Source: Candidatus Nanopelagicales bacterium (GTDB taxonomy: Bacteria > Actinomycetota > Actinomycetes > S36-B12 > CAIYMF01). Taken from it: a DNA stretch of 64,000 bases. Positions 1 to 10,471 of the stretch are shown here, in pieces. Every line of letters begins with the position of its first letter. Position 1 is the stretch's first letter. The position numbers and the translations under genes were made by a program. Under the pieces are notes generated by a model that was not told the DNA's origin, did no database searches, and worked only from the letters and a program-made list of their open reading frames with translations. The stretch is taken from positions 1 to 64,000 of the forward strand of contig JALOLH010000010.1 in NCBI GenBank assembly GCA_025456065.1. Direction: 5' to 3'.

Positions 1-270
1 GGGCGGGCATGGGCCGGGGGCACGGGGCGGGGGATCACCCGGGCGCCGGCGCCCGCGCCACCCACCTCCACCCATGATCCGTGTGGGAAGTGCACGCTCT
101 TGGGAGCACAACCCGAATGGATCATGGGCCGGGGGCGGGCATGGGGCCGGGGGCGGGCATGGGGCGGGAGGTGGGCATGGGGCGGGGGGTGGGTGTGGGG
201 CGGGGGACGGGTGTACGGCCGGGGGGCGGGGGCGGGCATCGGGTGTGGCAGGCATCGGGCGGGGGCAGGA
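1..270. repeat. G-rich degenerate tandem repeat (GGGCATGGGGCSGGGGSC-like), in two blocks about 1-35 and 124-270
   Basis: Repeated GGGGGCGGGCATGGGGC / GGTGGGCATGGGGCGGGG units read directly upstream of dnaE. Confidence 0.7.
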
Positions 271-460
271 GGTCGTGGGGCCGCCGGCCGCCCCCCGCGG
301 ACGCCGGGCCGGGGGGACCCCGCGGCGACGCGCCGACGCTTCGGCCCGCTCCGGTCGGGATGTCGGTGCCCGGCGCTACGATCGACGCCTCGCGAGCGCC
401 CATCTTCCCCGGGCCGCGCAGCACCCGGCCAACGTCGTGACCGCACCTGGGAGGCGATCC

Positions 461-3400
461 GTGGGGAGTTCCCCGAGCGGCGACTTCGTCCACCTCCACG
501 CCCACACCGAGTACTCGATGCTCGACGGCGCCGCCCGGGTGAAGGACCTGTTCGCGGAGGCCGCCCGCATGCAGATGCCGGCCCTCGCGATCACCGACCA
601 CGGCAACCTGTTCGGCGCCTACGAGTTCTGGAAGGCCGGGCGGGCCGCCGGGGTCAAGCCGATCATCGGCATGGAGGGCTACTACGTCCCGATCGGGTCG
701 CGGTTCGACCGGGCGCCGTTCGGGTTCGGCGCCGACGTCGGCCAGGACGTCGGCGAGGAGGGCACCGCCAAGGGCAAGGTCAACTACACCCACATGACCC
801 TGCTGGCCGAGACCACCGAGGGCCTGCACAACCTCTTCCGGATCTCCTCGCTGGCCAGCCTCGAGGGGCAGTTCCGCAAGTTCCCCCGCTTCGACCGCGA
901 CCTGCTCGAACGGTACGGCAGGGGCATCATCGCCACGACCGGCTGCCCCTCGGGCGAGGTGAACCGGTGGCTGCAGGCGGGGCAGTACGAGAAGGCACGG
1001 GCGGCGGCCGCCGACTACCGCGACATCCTCGGGCCCGACCACTTCTTCTGCGAGGTGATGGACCACGGCATCGAGATCGAGCGGCGCACGCTGCCGGACC
1101 TGCTGCGGATCGCCAAGGACCTCAAGCTGCCCCTGCTGGCGAGCAACGACCTGCACTACACCTACGCCGCGGACGCCGACGCGCACGAGGTGCTGCTGTG
1201 CGTCCAGACCGGCAAGACCATGGCCGATCCGAACCGCTTCCGGTTCGACGCCCGCGACTTCTACCTCAAGAGCGCCGAGGAGATGCGCACGCTCTGGGCC
1301 GATCACCCCGAGGCGTGCGACAACTCCCTGCTGATCGCCGAGCGCTGCGACGTCACGTTCACCGAGGGCCGCGACCTCATGCCGCGCTTCCCGGTGCCGG
1401 ATGGCGAGACCGAGGAGTCCTGGCTGGTCAAGGAGGTCGAACGGGGCCTCGCCCGCCGGTTCCCGAACGGGGTGCCGCAGGACCGCCGCGAGCAGGCCAC
1501 CTACGAGGTGGGCGTGGTCTGCCAGATGGGCTTCCCCGGGTACTTCCTCGTGGTGGCCGACCTGGTGGCGCACGCCAAGGAGGTCGGCATCCGGGTGGGC
1601 CCGGGCCGTGGCTCGGCCGCGGGCGCGCTCATCGCGTACGCCCTGGGCATCACCGAGCTGGACCCGATGGAGCACGGCCTGCTGTTCGAGCGGTTCCTCA
1701 ACCCCGAGCGCGTCTCGATGCCGGACATCGACATGGACTTCGACGAGCGCCGGCGCGGCGAGATGATCCGCTACGCCACGCAGCGCTACGGCGAGGACCA
1801 TGTCGCGCAGATCGTCACCTACTCCACCATCAAGGCGAAGGCCGCGCTCAAGGACTCCGCCCGTGTGCTCGGGCACCCGTTCGCGGTGGGGGAGAAGCTG
1901 ACCAAGGCCATGCCCCCTGCGGTCATGGGCAAGGACATCCCGCTGGCGGGGATCTTCGACGAGGGCCACCCACGCTGGAAGGAGGCGGGTGACTTCCGGG
2001 CGCTCTACCACGCCGAGGAGGAGCTGCGCGAGGTCATCGACACCGCGCGTGGCCTCGAGGGCCTGCGCCGACAGTGGGGGGTGCACGCCGCGGGGGTGAT
2101 CCTGTCGGCCGAGCCGCTGCTCGACGTGATCCCGATCATGCGTCGGGAGCAGGACGGCGCCATCATCACCCAGCTGGACATGGGCGCGTGCGAGGCGCTC
2201 GGCCTGCTCAAGATGGACTTCCTGGGGCTGCGCAACCTCACGATCCTCGACGACGCCCTGCGCCACATCGAGCGCAACCGCGGCGAGACGGTGGTGCTCG
2301 AGGACCTCACCCTCGACGACCGGGCGACGTACGAGCTCCTGGCCCGCGGCGACACCCTCGGGGTCTTCCAGCTGGACAACTCCGGCATGCGCGCGCTGCT
2401 GATGCGCCTGGCGCCGACCAACTTCGAGGACATCTCCGCGGTGCTCGCGCTGTACCGGCCCGGCCCGATGGGCGCGAACGCGCACAACGACTTCGCCGAC
2501 CGCAAGAACGGCCGGCAGCCGGTCACCCCGATCCACCCCGAGCTGGAGGCGGCCCTGCAGCCGATCCTGGGCGAGACGCACTCGCTGATCGTCTACCAGG
2601 AGCAGGTGATGGCGATCGCCCAGCAGCTGGCCGGCTACTCGCTGGGCAGCGCGGACCTGCTGCGCCGGGCCATGGGCAAGAAGAAGAAGGAGATCCTCGA
2701 CAAGGAGTACGTGCCCTTCGCGGAGGGCATGCGCGCGAACGGGTACTCCGAGGCGGCGATCAAGACGCTCTGGGACATCCTCGTCCCGTTCTCGGACTAT
2801 GCCTTCAACAAGGCGCACACCGCCGGGTACGGACTGGTGTCCTACTGGACCGCGTACTGCAAGGCGAACTACCCGGCCGAGTACATGGCGGCGCTGCTCA
2901 CCTCGATCGCCGACGACAAGGACAAGTCGGCCGTCTACCTCAACGAGTGCCGGCGCATGGGGATCAAGGTGCTGCCGCCGGACGTCAACGAGTCGCAGCC
3001 GGACTTCGCCCCCGTCGGCAGCGACATCCGGTTCGGCCTGTCCGCGATCCGCAACGTCGGGGCGAACGTCGTCGAGTCGATCATCCGGACCCGCACGGCG
3101 AAGGGCCGCTTCGCCGACTTCAACGACTTCATCGCCAAGGTCGAGCTGTCCGTGTGCAACAAGCGGGTCGTCGAGTCGCTGGTCAAGGCCGGCGCCTTCG
3201 ACAGCCTCGGGGACACCCGCAAGGGCCTGCTCGCCATCCACGAGCAGGCGATCGACGCCGCTGTCGACACCAAGCGCGCCGAGGCCGTCGGCCAGTTCGA
3301 CCTGTTCGCGGGGTTCGGCGACGACGACGGCCCCGCCGAGGCCGCGCCGGGCTCGCGGCTGCAGGCACCGCCCACCGAGTGGGACAAGCGGACGCTGCTG

Positions 3401-4021
3401 GCCTACGAGCGGGAGATGCTCGGCCTCTACGTGAGCGACCATCCGCTCTCCGGCCTCGAGCACGTGCTGGCCTCGCTGGCCGAGCTGCCCATCGCCGCCC
3501 TCGCCTCCGAGGACCGCAGTGACGGGCAGCTGGTCACGGTCGCCGGGCTCGTCACCGGTGTGCAGCGCAAGGTGACCAAGGCCAAGGGCGAGCCGTGGGC
3601 GATCGTGACGCTCGAGGACCTCGCCGGCTCGGTCGAGGTGATGTGCTTCCCGCAGCTCTACGCCACGGCCGGCGTGCTGCTCGCCGAGGACGTCGTGATC
3701 GTCGTGCGCGGCCGGCTGGAGAAGGGGGAGGAGGGGGCGCCCCGGCTGCGGGCCACCGACATCTCCGTGCCGAACCTCTCGGACGCGACGGCCAGTGGGC
3801 CGGTGGCGATCCACCTCGAGGTGACCCGGTGCACCCCGCCGGTCGTGGAGCGGCTGCGCGAGGTGCTCGGCAACCATCCGGGCACCGTGGAGGTCCACGT
3901 GCACCTGCGCAACGGGGCCCGCACGACGGTGCTCTCCATCGACGACCGGCTGCGGGTCACCCCGTCGCCGGCGCTCTACGGTGATCTCAAGGCGCTGCTC
4001 GGTCCGAGCTGCCTCGGATGA
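461..4021 (+). CDS. dnaE: DNA polymerase III subunit alpha (DnaE1-type)
   Basis: PHP domain start FVHLHAHTEYSMLDGA; RVGPGRGSAAGALIAYALGIT; PDIDMDFDE. GTG start at 461 is preferred over the ORF-track start at 74, whose Gly/His-rich leader comes from the G-rich repeat. Confidence 0.95.
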   Translation: MGSSPSGDFVHLHAHTEYSMLDGAARVKDLFAEAARMQMPALAITDHGNLFGAYEFWKAGRAAGVKPIIGMEGYYVPIGSRFDRAPFGFGADVGQDVGEEGTAKGKVNYTHMTLLAETTEGLHNLFRISSLASLEGQFRKFPRFDRDLLERYGRGIIATTGCPSGEVNRWLQAGQYEKARAAAADYRDILGPDHFFCEVMDHGIEIERRTLPDLLRIAKDLKLPLLASNDLHYTYAADADAHEVLLCVQTGKTMADPNRFRFDARDFYLKSAEEMRTLWADHPEACDNSLLIAERCDVTFTEGRDLMPRFPVPDGETEESWLVKEVERGLARRFPNGVPQDRREQATYEVGVVCQMGFPGYFLVVADLVAHAKEVGIRVGPGRGSAAGALIAYALGITELDPMEHGLLFERFLNPERVSMPDIDMDFDERRRGEMIRYATQRYGEDHVAQIVTYSTIKAKAALKDSARVLGHPFAVGEKLTKAMPPAVMGKDIPLAGIFDEGHPRWKEAGDFRALYHAEEELREVIDTARGLEGLRRQWGVHAAGVILSAEPLLDVIPIMRREQDGAIITQLDMGACEALGLLKMDFLGLRNLTILDDALRHIERNRGETVVLEDLTLDDRATYELLARGDTLGVFQLDNSGMRALLMRLAPTNFEDISAVLALYRPGPMGANAHNDFADRKNGRQPVTPIHPELEAALQPILGETHSLIVYQEQVMAIAQQLAGYSLGSADLLRRAMGKKKKEILDKEYVPFAEGMRANGYSEAAIKTLWDILVPFSDYAFNKAHTAGYGLVSYWTAYCKANYPAEYMAALLTSIADDKDKSAVYLNECRRMGIKVLPPDVNESQPDFAPVGSDIRFGLSAIRNVGANVVESIIRTRTAKGRFADFNDFIAKVELSVCNKRVVESLVKAGAFDSLGDTRKGLLAIHEQAIDAAVDTKRAEAVGQFDLFAGFGDDDGPAEAAPGSRLQAPPTEWDKRTLLAYEREMLGLYVSDHPLSGLEHVLASLAELPIAALASEDRSDGQLVTVAGLVTGVQRKVTKAKGEPWAIVTLEDLAGSVEVMCFPQLYATAGVLLAEDVVIVVRGRLEKGEEGAPRLRATDISVPNLSDATASGPVAIHLEVTRCTPPVVERLREVLGNHPGTVEVHVHLRNGARTTVLSIDDRLRVTPSPALYGDLKALLGPSCLG

Positions 4022-4066
4022 GCGCACGGGCGCGTGCTGCCAGCCCGCCCCGTGCGGGTCGCGTCG

Positions 4067-4564
4067 TCAGCCGCGCCGGGCGATGGGCGCGAACCGGGCG
4101 TGGGTGAGCGCCACGAGGTCGGCGGGCGCCAGCTCCACGTCCAGGCCACGGCGTCCGCCGGAGACCAGCACCGTCGCGTGCTCGCGGGCCGACTCGTCGA
4201 GCACGGTCCGGTGCGCCTGGCGCTGCCCGAGGGGCGAGATGCCACCCGCGACGTACCCGGTCGCCCGCTCGGCCCGCGCGACGTCGGCCATCGCCGCCCG
4301 CTTGCCGCCGACCGCGGCCGCGAGCGCCTTGAGGTCCAGCTGGGTGTCGACCGGCACGATCCCCACGACGAGGGTGCCGTCCACGTCGGCCAGCAGGGTC
4401 TTGAGCACGCGAGCCGGCTCGACCGCCAGCGCCTCCGCGGCCTCGAGCCCGTACGAGCTGCTCCGCGGGTCGTGCGCGTAGGTGCGCAGGACGTGGGGGA
4501 TGCCCGCCTCGGTCAGTGCCCTGGTCGCCGGGGTGCCGGTCGATCCCGCCCCCTTGCGCGCCAT
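4067..4564 (-). CDS. ybaK: YbaK/EbsC-family aminoacyl-tRNA deacylase (Cys-tRNA(Pro) deacylase-like)
   Basis: 165 aa; VLKTLLADVDGTLVVGIVPVDTQLDLKALAAAVGGKRA and GYVAGGISPLGQRQ motifs. Confidence 0.85.
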   Translation of the reverse strand: MARKGAGSTGTPATRALTEAGIPHVLRTYAHDPRSSSYGLEAAEALAVEPARVLKTLLADVDGTLVVGIVPVDTQLDLKALAAAVGGKRAAMADVARAERATGYVAGGISPLGQRQAHRTVLDESAREHATVLVSGGRRGLDVELAPADLVALTHARFAPIARRG

Positions 4565-4653
4565 GCCGGGATCCTGCCACCCCCGCCGGCCGGCCGGCGC
4601 ACCGAGGCCGGCCAGCGCGGGCGGGTTCCGGGGATTGGCCCTAGCCTTCAGAC

Positions 4654-5325
4654 GTGCCCACGGTCCCGCTGTTCCCGCTGCGCACCGTGCTCGTCCCGGG
4701 ACTCGTGCTCCCGCTGCACATCTTCGAGCCCCGCTACCGGCTGATGATCCGCACGCTCAGCGAGGCCCCCGAGGACGAGCGGGGCTTCGGCATCGTCGCG
4801 ATCCGTCCCGGGGCGAACGTGGAGGCCGACGGGCTCGCCGCCCTCTACGAGGTCGGCACGATGGCCCGCATCACCCGCGTGGACCCGCTCCCGGACGGCC
4901 GGTACGACCTGGTGACGGTCGGCGCCCGGCGGTTCACGATCACCGCCCTCGACCACGCGCTGCCCTACGCCCGCGCCCACGTCCAGCTGCAGGCCGAGCC
5001 GGTCGGGGACCCCGGCCGCGCGGCCTCCCTGGGGCGCACCGCCATCCGCCTGCTCGGGGAGTACCGGGCCCGCATCGCCGCATGGGGCGTCATCGACGTC
5101 GCCGAGCTCGAGGGGCTGCCCGAGGACCCCGTGGTGCTCAGCTACCTGGCCGCCTCGGCGATCGTCACCGACCTGCCCGAGCGCCAGCGCCTGCTCGGGA
5201 TCGCCGACGCCGAGCAGCGTCTGGCGGCGGTGTGCGAGGTGCTGCGGCGCGAGCTCGCGCTCATCGGGTGCCTGCCGTCGATGCCGGCCGTCGACCTCGC
5301 GGGCGCCCGCCCGAGCACGAACTGA
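4654..5325 (+). CDS. Stand-alone LON substrate-binding (N-terminal) domain protein
   Basis: VPLFPLRTVLVPGLVLPLHIFEPRYRLMI is typical of the LON N-domain; no AAA or protease domain follows. Confidence 0.85.
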   Translation: MPTVPLFPLRTVLVPGLVLPLHIFEPRYRLMIRTLSEAPEDERGFGIVAIRPGANVEADGLAALYEVGTMARITRVDPLPDGRYDLVTVGARRFTITALDHALPYARAHVQLQAEPVGDPGRAASLGRTAIRLLGEYRARIAAWGVIDVAELEGLPEDPVVLSYLAASAIVTDLPERQRLLGIADAEQRLAAVCEVLRRELALIGCLPSMPAVDLAGARPSTN

Positions 5326-5373
5326 CCCCGCACCCGGGCTGCCGGTCCGCCCCCCGACCGTAGAATCGTGGCC

Positions 5374-6684
5374 ATGATCCGCCGCCTGGACCTGCGTGCC
5401 GGACTGCCGGCGAACCTCGGCGCCGTGGTGCCGCGGGCCCCGATGGACGTGGAGCACGCGCTCGACGTCGTGCGGCCCATCGTCGAGGACGTGGCGCGGC
5501 GCGGGGCCGAGGCCGTGCTCGACCACGGCGAGCGGCTCGACGGGGTCCGGCCCAAGCACCTGCGCGTCCCGGCCGCGGCGCTGCGTGAGGCCCTCGCCGA
5601 GCTCGACCCGGACGTGCGCACCGCCCTCGAGGTCGCGATCGAGCGGGTGCGCCGCGTGCACGCCGACCAGGCGCGCCCCGACCACACGACCGAGGTGGTC
5701 CCGGGCGGGACCGTCACGATGCGTTGGATCCCGATGGACCGGGTCGGCCTCTACGTGCCGGGCGGCCGTGCGGTGTACCCCTCGAGCGTCGTGATGAACG
5801 TGGTGCCCGCGCAGATCGCCGGCGTCGGCTCGCTGGCCGTGGTGTCGCCCCCGCAGCGCGAGTTCGGCGGGCTGCCGCATCCCACGATCCTGGCCGCGTG
5901 CGCGCTGCTGGGCGTGGACGAGGTCTACGCCGCCGGGGGCGCGCAGGCCGTCGCCCTGCTGGCGTACGGCGCGCCCCTCGAGGACGGCACCGTCTGCCGG
6001 CCGGTCAACCTCGTGACCGGTCCGGGGAACATCTGGGTCACGGCCGCCAAGCGCCTGCTCAAGGGTCGGATCGGCATCGACGCCGAGGCCGGGCCCACGG
6101 AGATCGCGATCCTGGCCGACGACACCGCCGACCCCGCGTACGTGGCGGCCGACCTCATCAGCCAGGCCGAGCACGACGTGATCGCCGCCGCGGTCCTCGT
6201 GACGACCTCGCCCCGGGTCGCCGCGAAGGTCGAGGCCGAGCTCTCGGAGCAGGTCGCGGCCACCAAGCACGGCCTGCGCATCCGCGACGCCCTCGGCGGC
6301 ACGCAGAGCGCGATCATCCTCGTCGACTCCATCGCCGAGGGGCTCAAGGTCGTGGACGCCTACGCCGCCGAGCACCTCGAGATCCACACGAAGGACGCCC
6401 GCGCGGTGGCCATGCGCGTGCGCAACGCCGGCGCCATCTTCGTCGGCCCCTGGTCCCCGGTGTCCCTCGGCGACTACGCCGCCGGCTCGAACCATGTGCT
6501 GCCCACCGCCGGGTGCGCCTGCCACTCCAGCGGGCTCGGGGTGGCGGCGTTCCTGCGCGGGGTCAACGTCGTGGAGTACGACCGCGACGCGCTCGCCGAC
6601 GTCGCCGACCACGTGGTGACGCTGGCCCACGCCGAGGACCTGCCTGCGCACGGCAGCGCGATCACGGTCCGGGTCCCCCGGTGA
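5374..6684 (+). CDS. hisD: Histidinol dehydrogenase
   Basis: [54 protein letters not shown] 5374 preferred; GTG 5368 is also possible. Confidence 0.95.
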   Translation: MIRRLDLRAGLPANLGAVVPRAPMDVEHALDVVRPIVEDVARRGAEAVLDHGERLDGVRPKHLRVPAAALREALAELDPDVRTALEVAIERVRRVHADQARPDHTTEVVPGGTVTMRWIPMDRVGLYVPGGRAVYPSSVVMNVVPAQIAGVGSLAVVSPPQREFGGLPHPTILAACALLGVDEVYAAGGAQAVALLAYGAPLEDGTVCRPVNLVTGPGNIWVTAAKRLLKGRIGIDAEAGPTEIAILADDTADPAYVAADLISQAEHDVIAAAVLVTTSPRVAAKVEAELSEQVAATKHGLRIRDALGGTQSAIILVDSIAEGLKVVDAYAAEHLEIHTKDARAVAMRVRNAGAIFVGPWSPVSLGDYAAGSNHVLPTAGCACHSSGLGVAAFLRGVNVVEYDRDALADVADHVVTLAHAEDLPAHGSAITVRVPR

Positions 6685-7820
6685 GCACCGTGGAGGACCG
6701 GCCGGGGAGCCCGGCCGGTGACCTGCCGCTGCGCCCCGAGCTGCGCGGCCAGCTGCCGTACGGCGCGCCCCAGCTCGACGTGGCCCACCGGCTCAACGTC
6801 AACGAGAACCCCTACCCGCCGCCACCGGCGATGGTGTCCGACGTGGCCATGGCGGTCGCCGAGGTGGCGGCCGGGCTGAACCGCTACCCCGATCGGGACG
6901 CCACCGCCCTGCGGGCCGGGCTCGCCGCCTACGTGGCCCGCGACGTGCCGGGGGCGACCTGGGTGGACGTGGGGCAGGTGTGGCCGGCGAACGGGTCGAA
7001 CGAGGTCATGCTGCAGCTGCTCCAGGCGTTCGGCGGGCCCGGCCGGACCGCCCTGGCGTTCGCGCCGACCTACTCGATGTACCCGGACTACTGCCGCGAC
7101 ACGTTCACGGCCTACGCGACGCTGCCGCGCCGCGAGGACTTCACGATCGACCTGGACGCCGCCCTGGCGCACGTCGCCGCGGAGCAGCCCGACGTGCTGC
7201 TGCTCGCCTCGCCGAACAACCCCACCGGGACCGCCCTGCGCCTCGACGAGGTGGCGGCACTGTGCACGGCGAGCCGTGGGATCGTGGTGGTGGACGAGGC
7301 CTACGCCGAGTTCCGCCGGCCCGGCACCCCGTCGGCGATCGAGCTGCTGCCGGCGCACCCACGGCTGGTCGTGACCCGCACGATGAGCAAGGCCTTCGCG
7401 CTGGCGGGCGCGCGGCTGGGGTACCTGGTCGCCAGCCCCGCCGTCGTCGACGCCGTGCAGCTCGTGCGCCTGCCGTACCACCTGTCGGCCGTCACCCAGG
7501 CGGTCGCCCGCACGGCGCTGCGGCACGCCGACGCGCTGCTGGCGGGCGTCGCCGCGCTGCGGGCCGAGCGGGACGCCCTGGTGGACTGGCTGCGCGCCCA
7601 GCCCGGCGTGGTCGCCGCGGACTCCGACGCCAACTTCGTGCTCTTCGGCCGCTTCGCCGACCGGGACGCGGTGTGGCGCCGGCTGCTCGACCACGGCGTG
7701 CTCGTGCGGGCCACCGGGCCGGACGGCTGGCTGCGGGTGAGCGCGGGGACGCCCGCGGAGATGGCGGCGTTCCGTGCCGCGCTGCTGGCCAGCGTCGAGC
7801 CGGGCGACGTCCTGGCGTGA
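6681..7820 (+). CDS. hisC: Histidinol-phosphate aminotransferase
   Basis: [48 protein letters not shown] start overlaps the hisD stop. Confidence 0.94.
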   Translation: MSTVEDRPGSPAGDLPLRPELRGQLPYGAPQLDVAHRLNVNENPYPPPPAMVSDVAMAVAEVAAGLNRYPDRDATALRAGLAAYVARDVPGATWVDVGQVWPANGSNEVMLQLLQAFGGPGRTALAFAPTYSMYPDYCRDTFTAYATLPRREDFTIDLDAALAHVAAEQPDVLLLASPNNPTGTALRLDEVAALCTASRGIVVVDEAYAEFRRPGTPSAIELLPAHPRLVVTRTMSKAFALAGARLGYLVASPAVVDAVQLVRLPYHLSAVTQAVARTALRHADALLAGVAALRAERDALVDWLRAQPGVVAADSDANFVLFGRFADRDAVWRRLLDHGVLVRATGPDGWLRVSAGTPAEMAAFRAALLASVEPGDVLA

Positions 7821-7856
7821 GACGGTAGGCGCCGACGAGTGCGAGGAGGGGCCAGC

Positions 7857-8444
7857 ATGGGCCGGTTCGCGAAGGTGGAGCGGACGACCAAGGAGAGCGA
7901 CGTCCGCGTCGAGCTCGAGCTCGACGGGTCGGGCAGCACCGACATCAGCACGGGCGTGCCGTTCTACGACCACATGATGAGCCAGATCGGCAAGCACGCC
8001 GGCTTCGACCTGGTGATCGCCACGACGGGGGACGTCGAGGTCGACGCCCACCACACGGTCGAGGACACCTCCCTGGCGTTCGGGGCCGCCCTGCGCGAGG
8101 CGCTCGGCGACAAGGCCGGCATCCGCCGGTTCGGCGACGCGCTGGTGCCCCTGGACGAGGCGCTCGCCCAGGCGGTGGTCGACCTGTCCGGCCGCCCGTA
8201 CGTGATGCACGACGAGCCGGCGATGGCCCCGATGATCGGCTCCTACGACACGACGCTGACCCGGCACGTGTGGGAGTCGATCGCCGCGACCGGCCAGATC
8301 TGCCTGCACGTGCGCTGCCTGTACGGCCGCAACCCGCACCACATGGTCGAGGCGCAGTTCAAGGCGGTGGCCCGGGCGCTGCGGACCGCCGTGGAGCTCG
8401 ATCCGCGGGTGGTGGGGGTGCCCAGCACCAAGGGGGCGCTGTGA
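7857..8444 (+). CDS. hisB: Imidazoleglycerol-phosphate dehydratase
   Basis: [45 protein letters not shown]. Confidence 0.95.
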   Translation: MGRFAKVERTTKESDVRVELELDGSGSTDISTGVPFYDHMMSQIGKHAGFDLVIATTGDVEVDAHHTVEDTSLAFGAALREALGDKAGIRRFGDALVPLDEALAQAVVDLSGRPYVMHDEPAMAPMIGSYDTTLTRHVWESIAATGQICLHVRCLYGRNPHHMVEAQFKAVARALRTAVELDPRVVGVPSTKGAL

Positions 8445-8460
8445 CCAGCACCCGCCGCCC

Positions 8461-9093
8461 ATGAGCCCTTCCGTGGTCGTCCTGGACTACGGCTCGGGCA
8501 ACCTGCGCTCGGCCGCCCGGGCGCTCGAGGCGGCCGGCGCCGACGTGGTCGTCACCGACGACTTCGACGCCGGGATGGCCGCTGACGGCCTGGTGGTGCC
8601 CGGCGTCGGCGCGTTCGCCGCGTGCATGGCCGGGTTCCGCGCCGTCCGCGGGCCCCAGCTGGTCGAGCACCGGCTCGCCGGTGGCCGTCCGGTGCTCGGC
8701 ATCTGCGTGGGCATGCAGATCATGTTCGACCGCGGCGTCGAGCACGGGGTCACCACCGAGGGGCTCGGCGAGTGGCCGGGCGTCGTGGCGGAGCTGCCGG
8801 CTGCCGTCCTGCCCCACATGGGCTGGAACACCGTCGAGGTGCCCGAGGGATCCCGGCTGTTCGCGGGGGTGGCGGGGGAGCGCTTCTACTTCGTGCACTC
8901 CTACGGCGTGCAGCAGTGGGACTGGGTCGCCCAGGAGCCCTTCCACGCACCGCTGGTGACGTGGGCCGAGCACGGTGGGCGCTTCGTCGCGGCGATCGAG
9001 AACGGCCCGCTCGCCGCCACCCAGTTCCATCCCGAGAAGTCGGGTGACGCGGGGTTGCGCCTGCTCGGCAACTGGCTGGCCACCCTGCGCTGA
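8461..9093 (+). CDS. hisH: Imidazole glycerol phosphate synthase subunit HisH
   Basis: [43 protein letters not shown]. Confidence 0.95.
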   Translation: MSPSVVVLDYGSGNLRSAARALEAAGADVVVTDDFDAGMAADGLVVPGVGAFAACMAGFRAVRGPQLVEHRLAGGRPVLGICVGMQIMFDRGVEHGVTTEGLGEWPGVVAELPAAVLPHMGWNTVEVPEGSRLFAGVAGERFYFVHSYGVQQWDWVAQEPFHAPLVTWAEHGGRFVAAIENGPLAATQFHPEKSGDAGLRLLGNWLATLR

Positions 9094-9174
9094 GCGGGAC
9101 TCCGGGCGGACCGGCGGCCGTCCCGGTGGGTCGGCCGGCGGACACGGCATACCTCCCCCCTTCGAAATGTCAGG

Positions 9175-9241
9175 GGTCGGTCCCATCATCGGGTTGGATC
9201 CGGATGAGGGCCCGCGGAGGTCGCGGGGATCCGGACCGACC
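9175..9241. repeat. Inverted repeat GGTCGGTCC...GGACCGACC (9175-9183 / 9233-9241) with internal direct repeat GGATCCGGA (9196-9204, 9227-9235)
   Basis: Direct base reading in the hisH-sbcD intergenic region. Confidence 0.6.
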
Positions 9242-9280
9242 GGGGCCGTCGGGCTCCCGGGCGGACGGGAGGGTCGCGCG

Positions 9281-10471
9281 ATGCGCTTGCTGCACACGTC
9301 GGACTGGCACCTGGGGCGCTCGCTGCACGGGCTGGACCTCATCGAGCACCAGGAGGCGGCGCTGGGCCACGTCGTCGCGGTGGCCCGCGCCGAGCAGGTC
9401 GACGCCGTGCTGGTGTGCGGCGACGTCTACGACCGGGCCGTGCCGCCGGTGCCCGCCGTCGGCGTCTTCGAGCGCGTCGTCGGCGAGCTGGCGTCGTTCA
9501 CCCACGTCATCATCAGCTCGGGCAACCACGACTCGGGCATCCGCCTGGGCGCCCTGGCGGAGCACCTCGTCGACCGCATCCACATCCGCACCCGGCTGGA
9601 CCGGCTCGACGAGCCGGTCGTGCTCGTGGACCGGGACGGCCCCGTGCTGGTGTACGCGCTGCCGTACCTCGATCCCGAGTCCGCGCGCTACGTCCTCGGG
9701 GGCGAGGACGGTCCCGTCCCGCGCAGCCACGAGGCGGTGCTGGGCGCCGCGATGGATCGGGTCCGGGCCGACCTGGCCGTCCGCCGCGCCGGACAGGACC
9801 AGCTGCTGCGCACGGTCGTGATGGCGCATGCGTTCGTGGCCGGGCGCGAGCGCCCCGCGCAGACCAGCGACAGCGAGCGCGACCTGCGCGTCGGCGGCGT
9901 GGACGTGGTGCCGACGGACGTCTTCGCCGGTATCGACTACACCGCGCTGGGGCACCTGCACGGGCCGCAGGAGCCGCGCTCCGCGGACGGGCTGGTCCGC
10001 TACTCCGGCTCGCCGCTGCGGTACTCCTTCTCGGAGGCAGGGCAGACCAAGGGCGTGACGCTGGTGGACCTGGACGCCACCGGGAACCCGCGCGTGCGCA
10101 CCGTCGACGTGCCGCAGCCGAGGCCGATGGCCGAGCTGCGCGGCACCCTGGCCGAGCTCGTGGGCGATGCCAGCCTCACGGCCCACGAGGGCGCCTGGGT
10201 CCGCGCGCTGGTCACCGACGAGGTGCGGCCCGACCGCATGCACGACGCGCTGCGCGCACGGTTCCCGCACCTGCTCAGCGCCCACCACGTGCCCAGCGGG
10301 AGCGGCACGATCACCCTGGACGCCGCCGCTGCGGCGGCCGACCCCCTCGACGTGCTGGCGCGCTTCCTGCGCGACGCCTCAGGTGTCGACGACGAGTCGG
10401 CCCTCGCCGAGCACCTGGCCCTCGTGCGGGAGCACTACGAGGCCCAGTGCCGGGAGGACGGGGTGGCCTGA
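9281..10471 (+). CDS. sbcD: Exonuclease SbcCD subunit D (Mre11-like nuclease)
   Basis: MRLLHTSDWHLGRSLHG; VLVCGDVYDRAVPP; ISSGNHDS; YTALGHLHGPQ. Confidence 0.95.
   Translation: MRLLHTSDWHLGRSLHGLDLIEHQEAALGHVVAVARAEQVDAVLVCGDVYDRAVPPVPAVGVFERVVGELASFTHVIISSGNHDSGIRLGALAEHLVDRIHIRTRLDRLDEPVVLVDRDGPVLVYALPYLDPESARYVLGGEDGPVPRSHEAVLGAAMDRVRADLAVRRAGQDQLLRTVVMAHAFVAGRERPAQTSDSERDLRVGGVDVVPTDVFAGIDYTALGHLHGPQEPRSADGLVRYSGSPLRYSFSEAGQTKGVTLVDLDATGNPRVRTVDVPQPRPMAELRGTLAELVGDASLTAHEGAWVRALVTDEVRPDRMHDALRARFPHLLSAHHVPSGSGTITLDAAAAAADPLDVLARFLRDASGVDDESALAEHLALVREHYEAQCREDGVA

Noticed and set aside
74-460. 129-residue Gly/His-rich N-terminal extension of DnaE in the ORF track
   Set aside because: Generated by the G-rich repeat; GTG 461 gives the normal DnaE N-terminus.
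122-4027. 1301 aa minus-strand ORF opposite dnaE
   Set aside because: Low-complexity translation with no recognisable motif; shadow ORF from high-GC codon bias opposite a clear dnaE.
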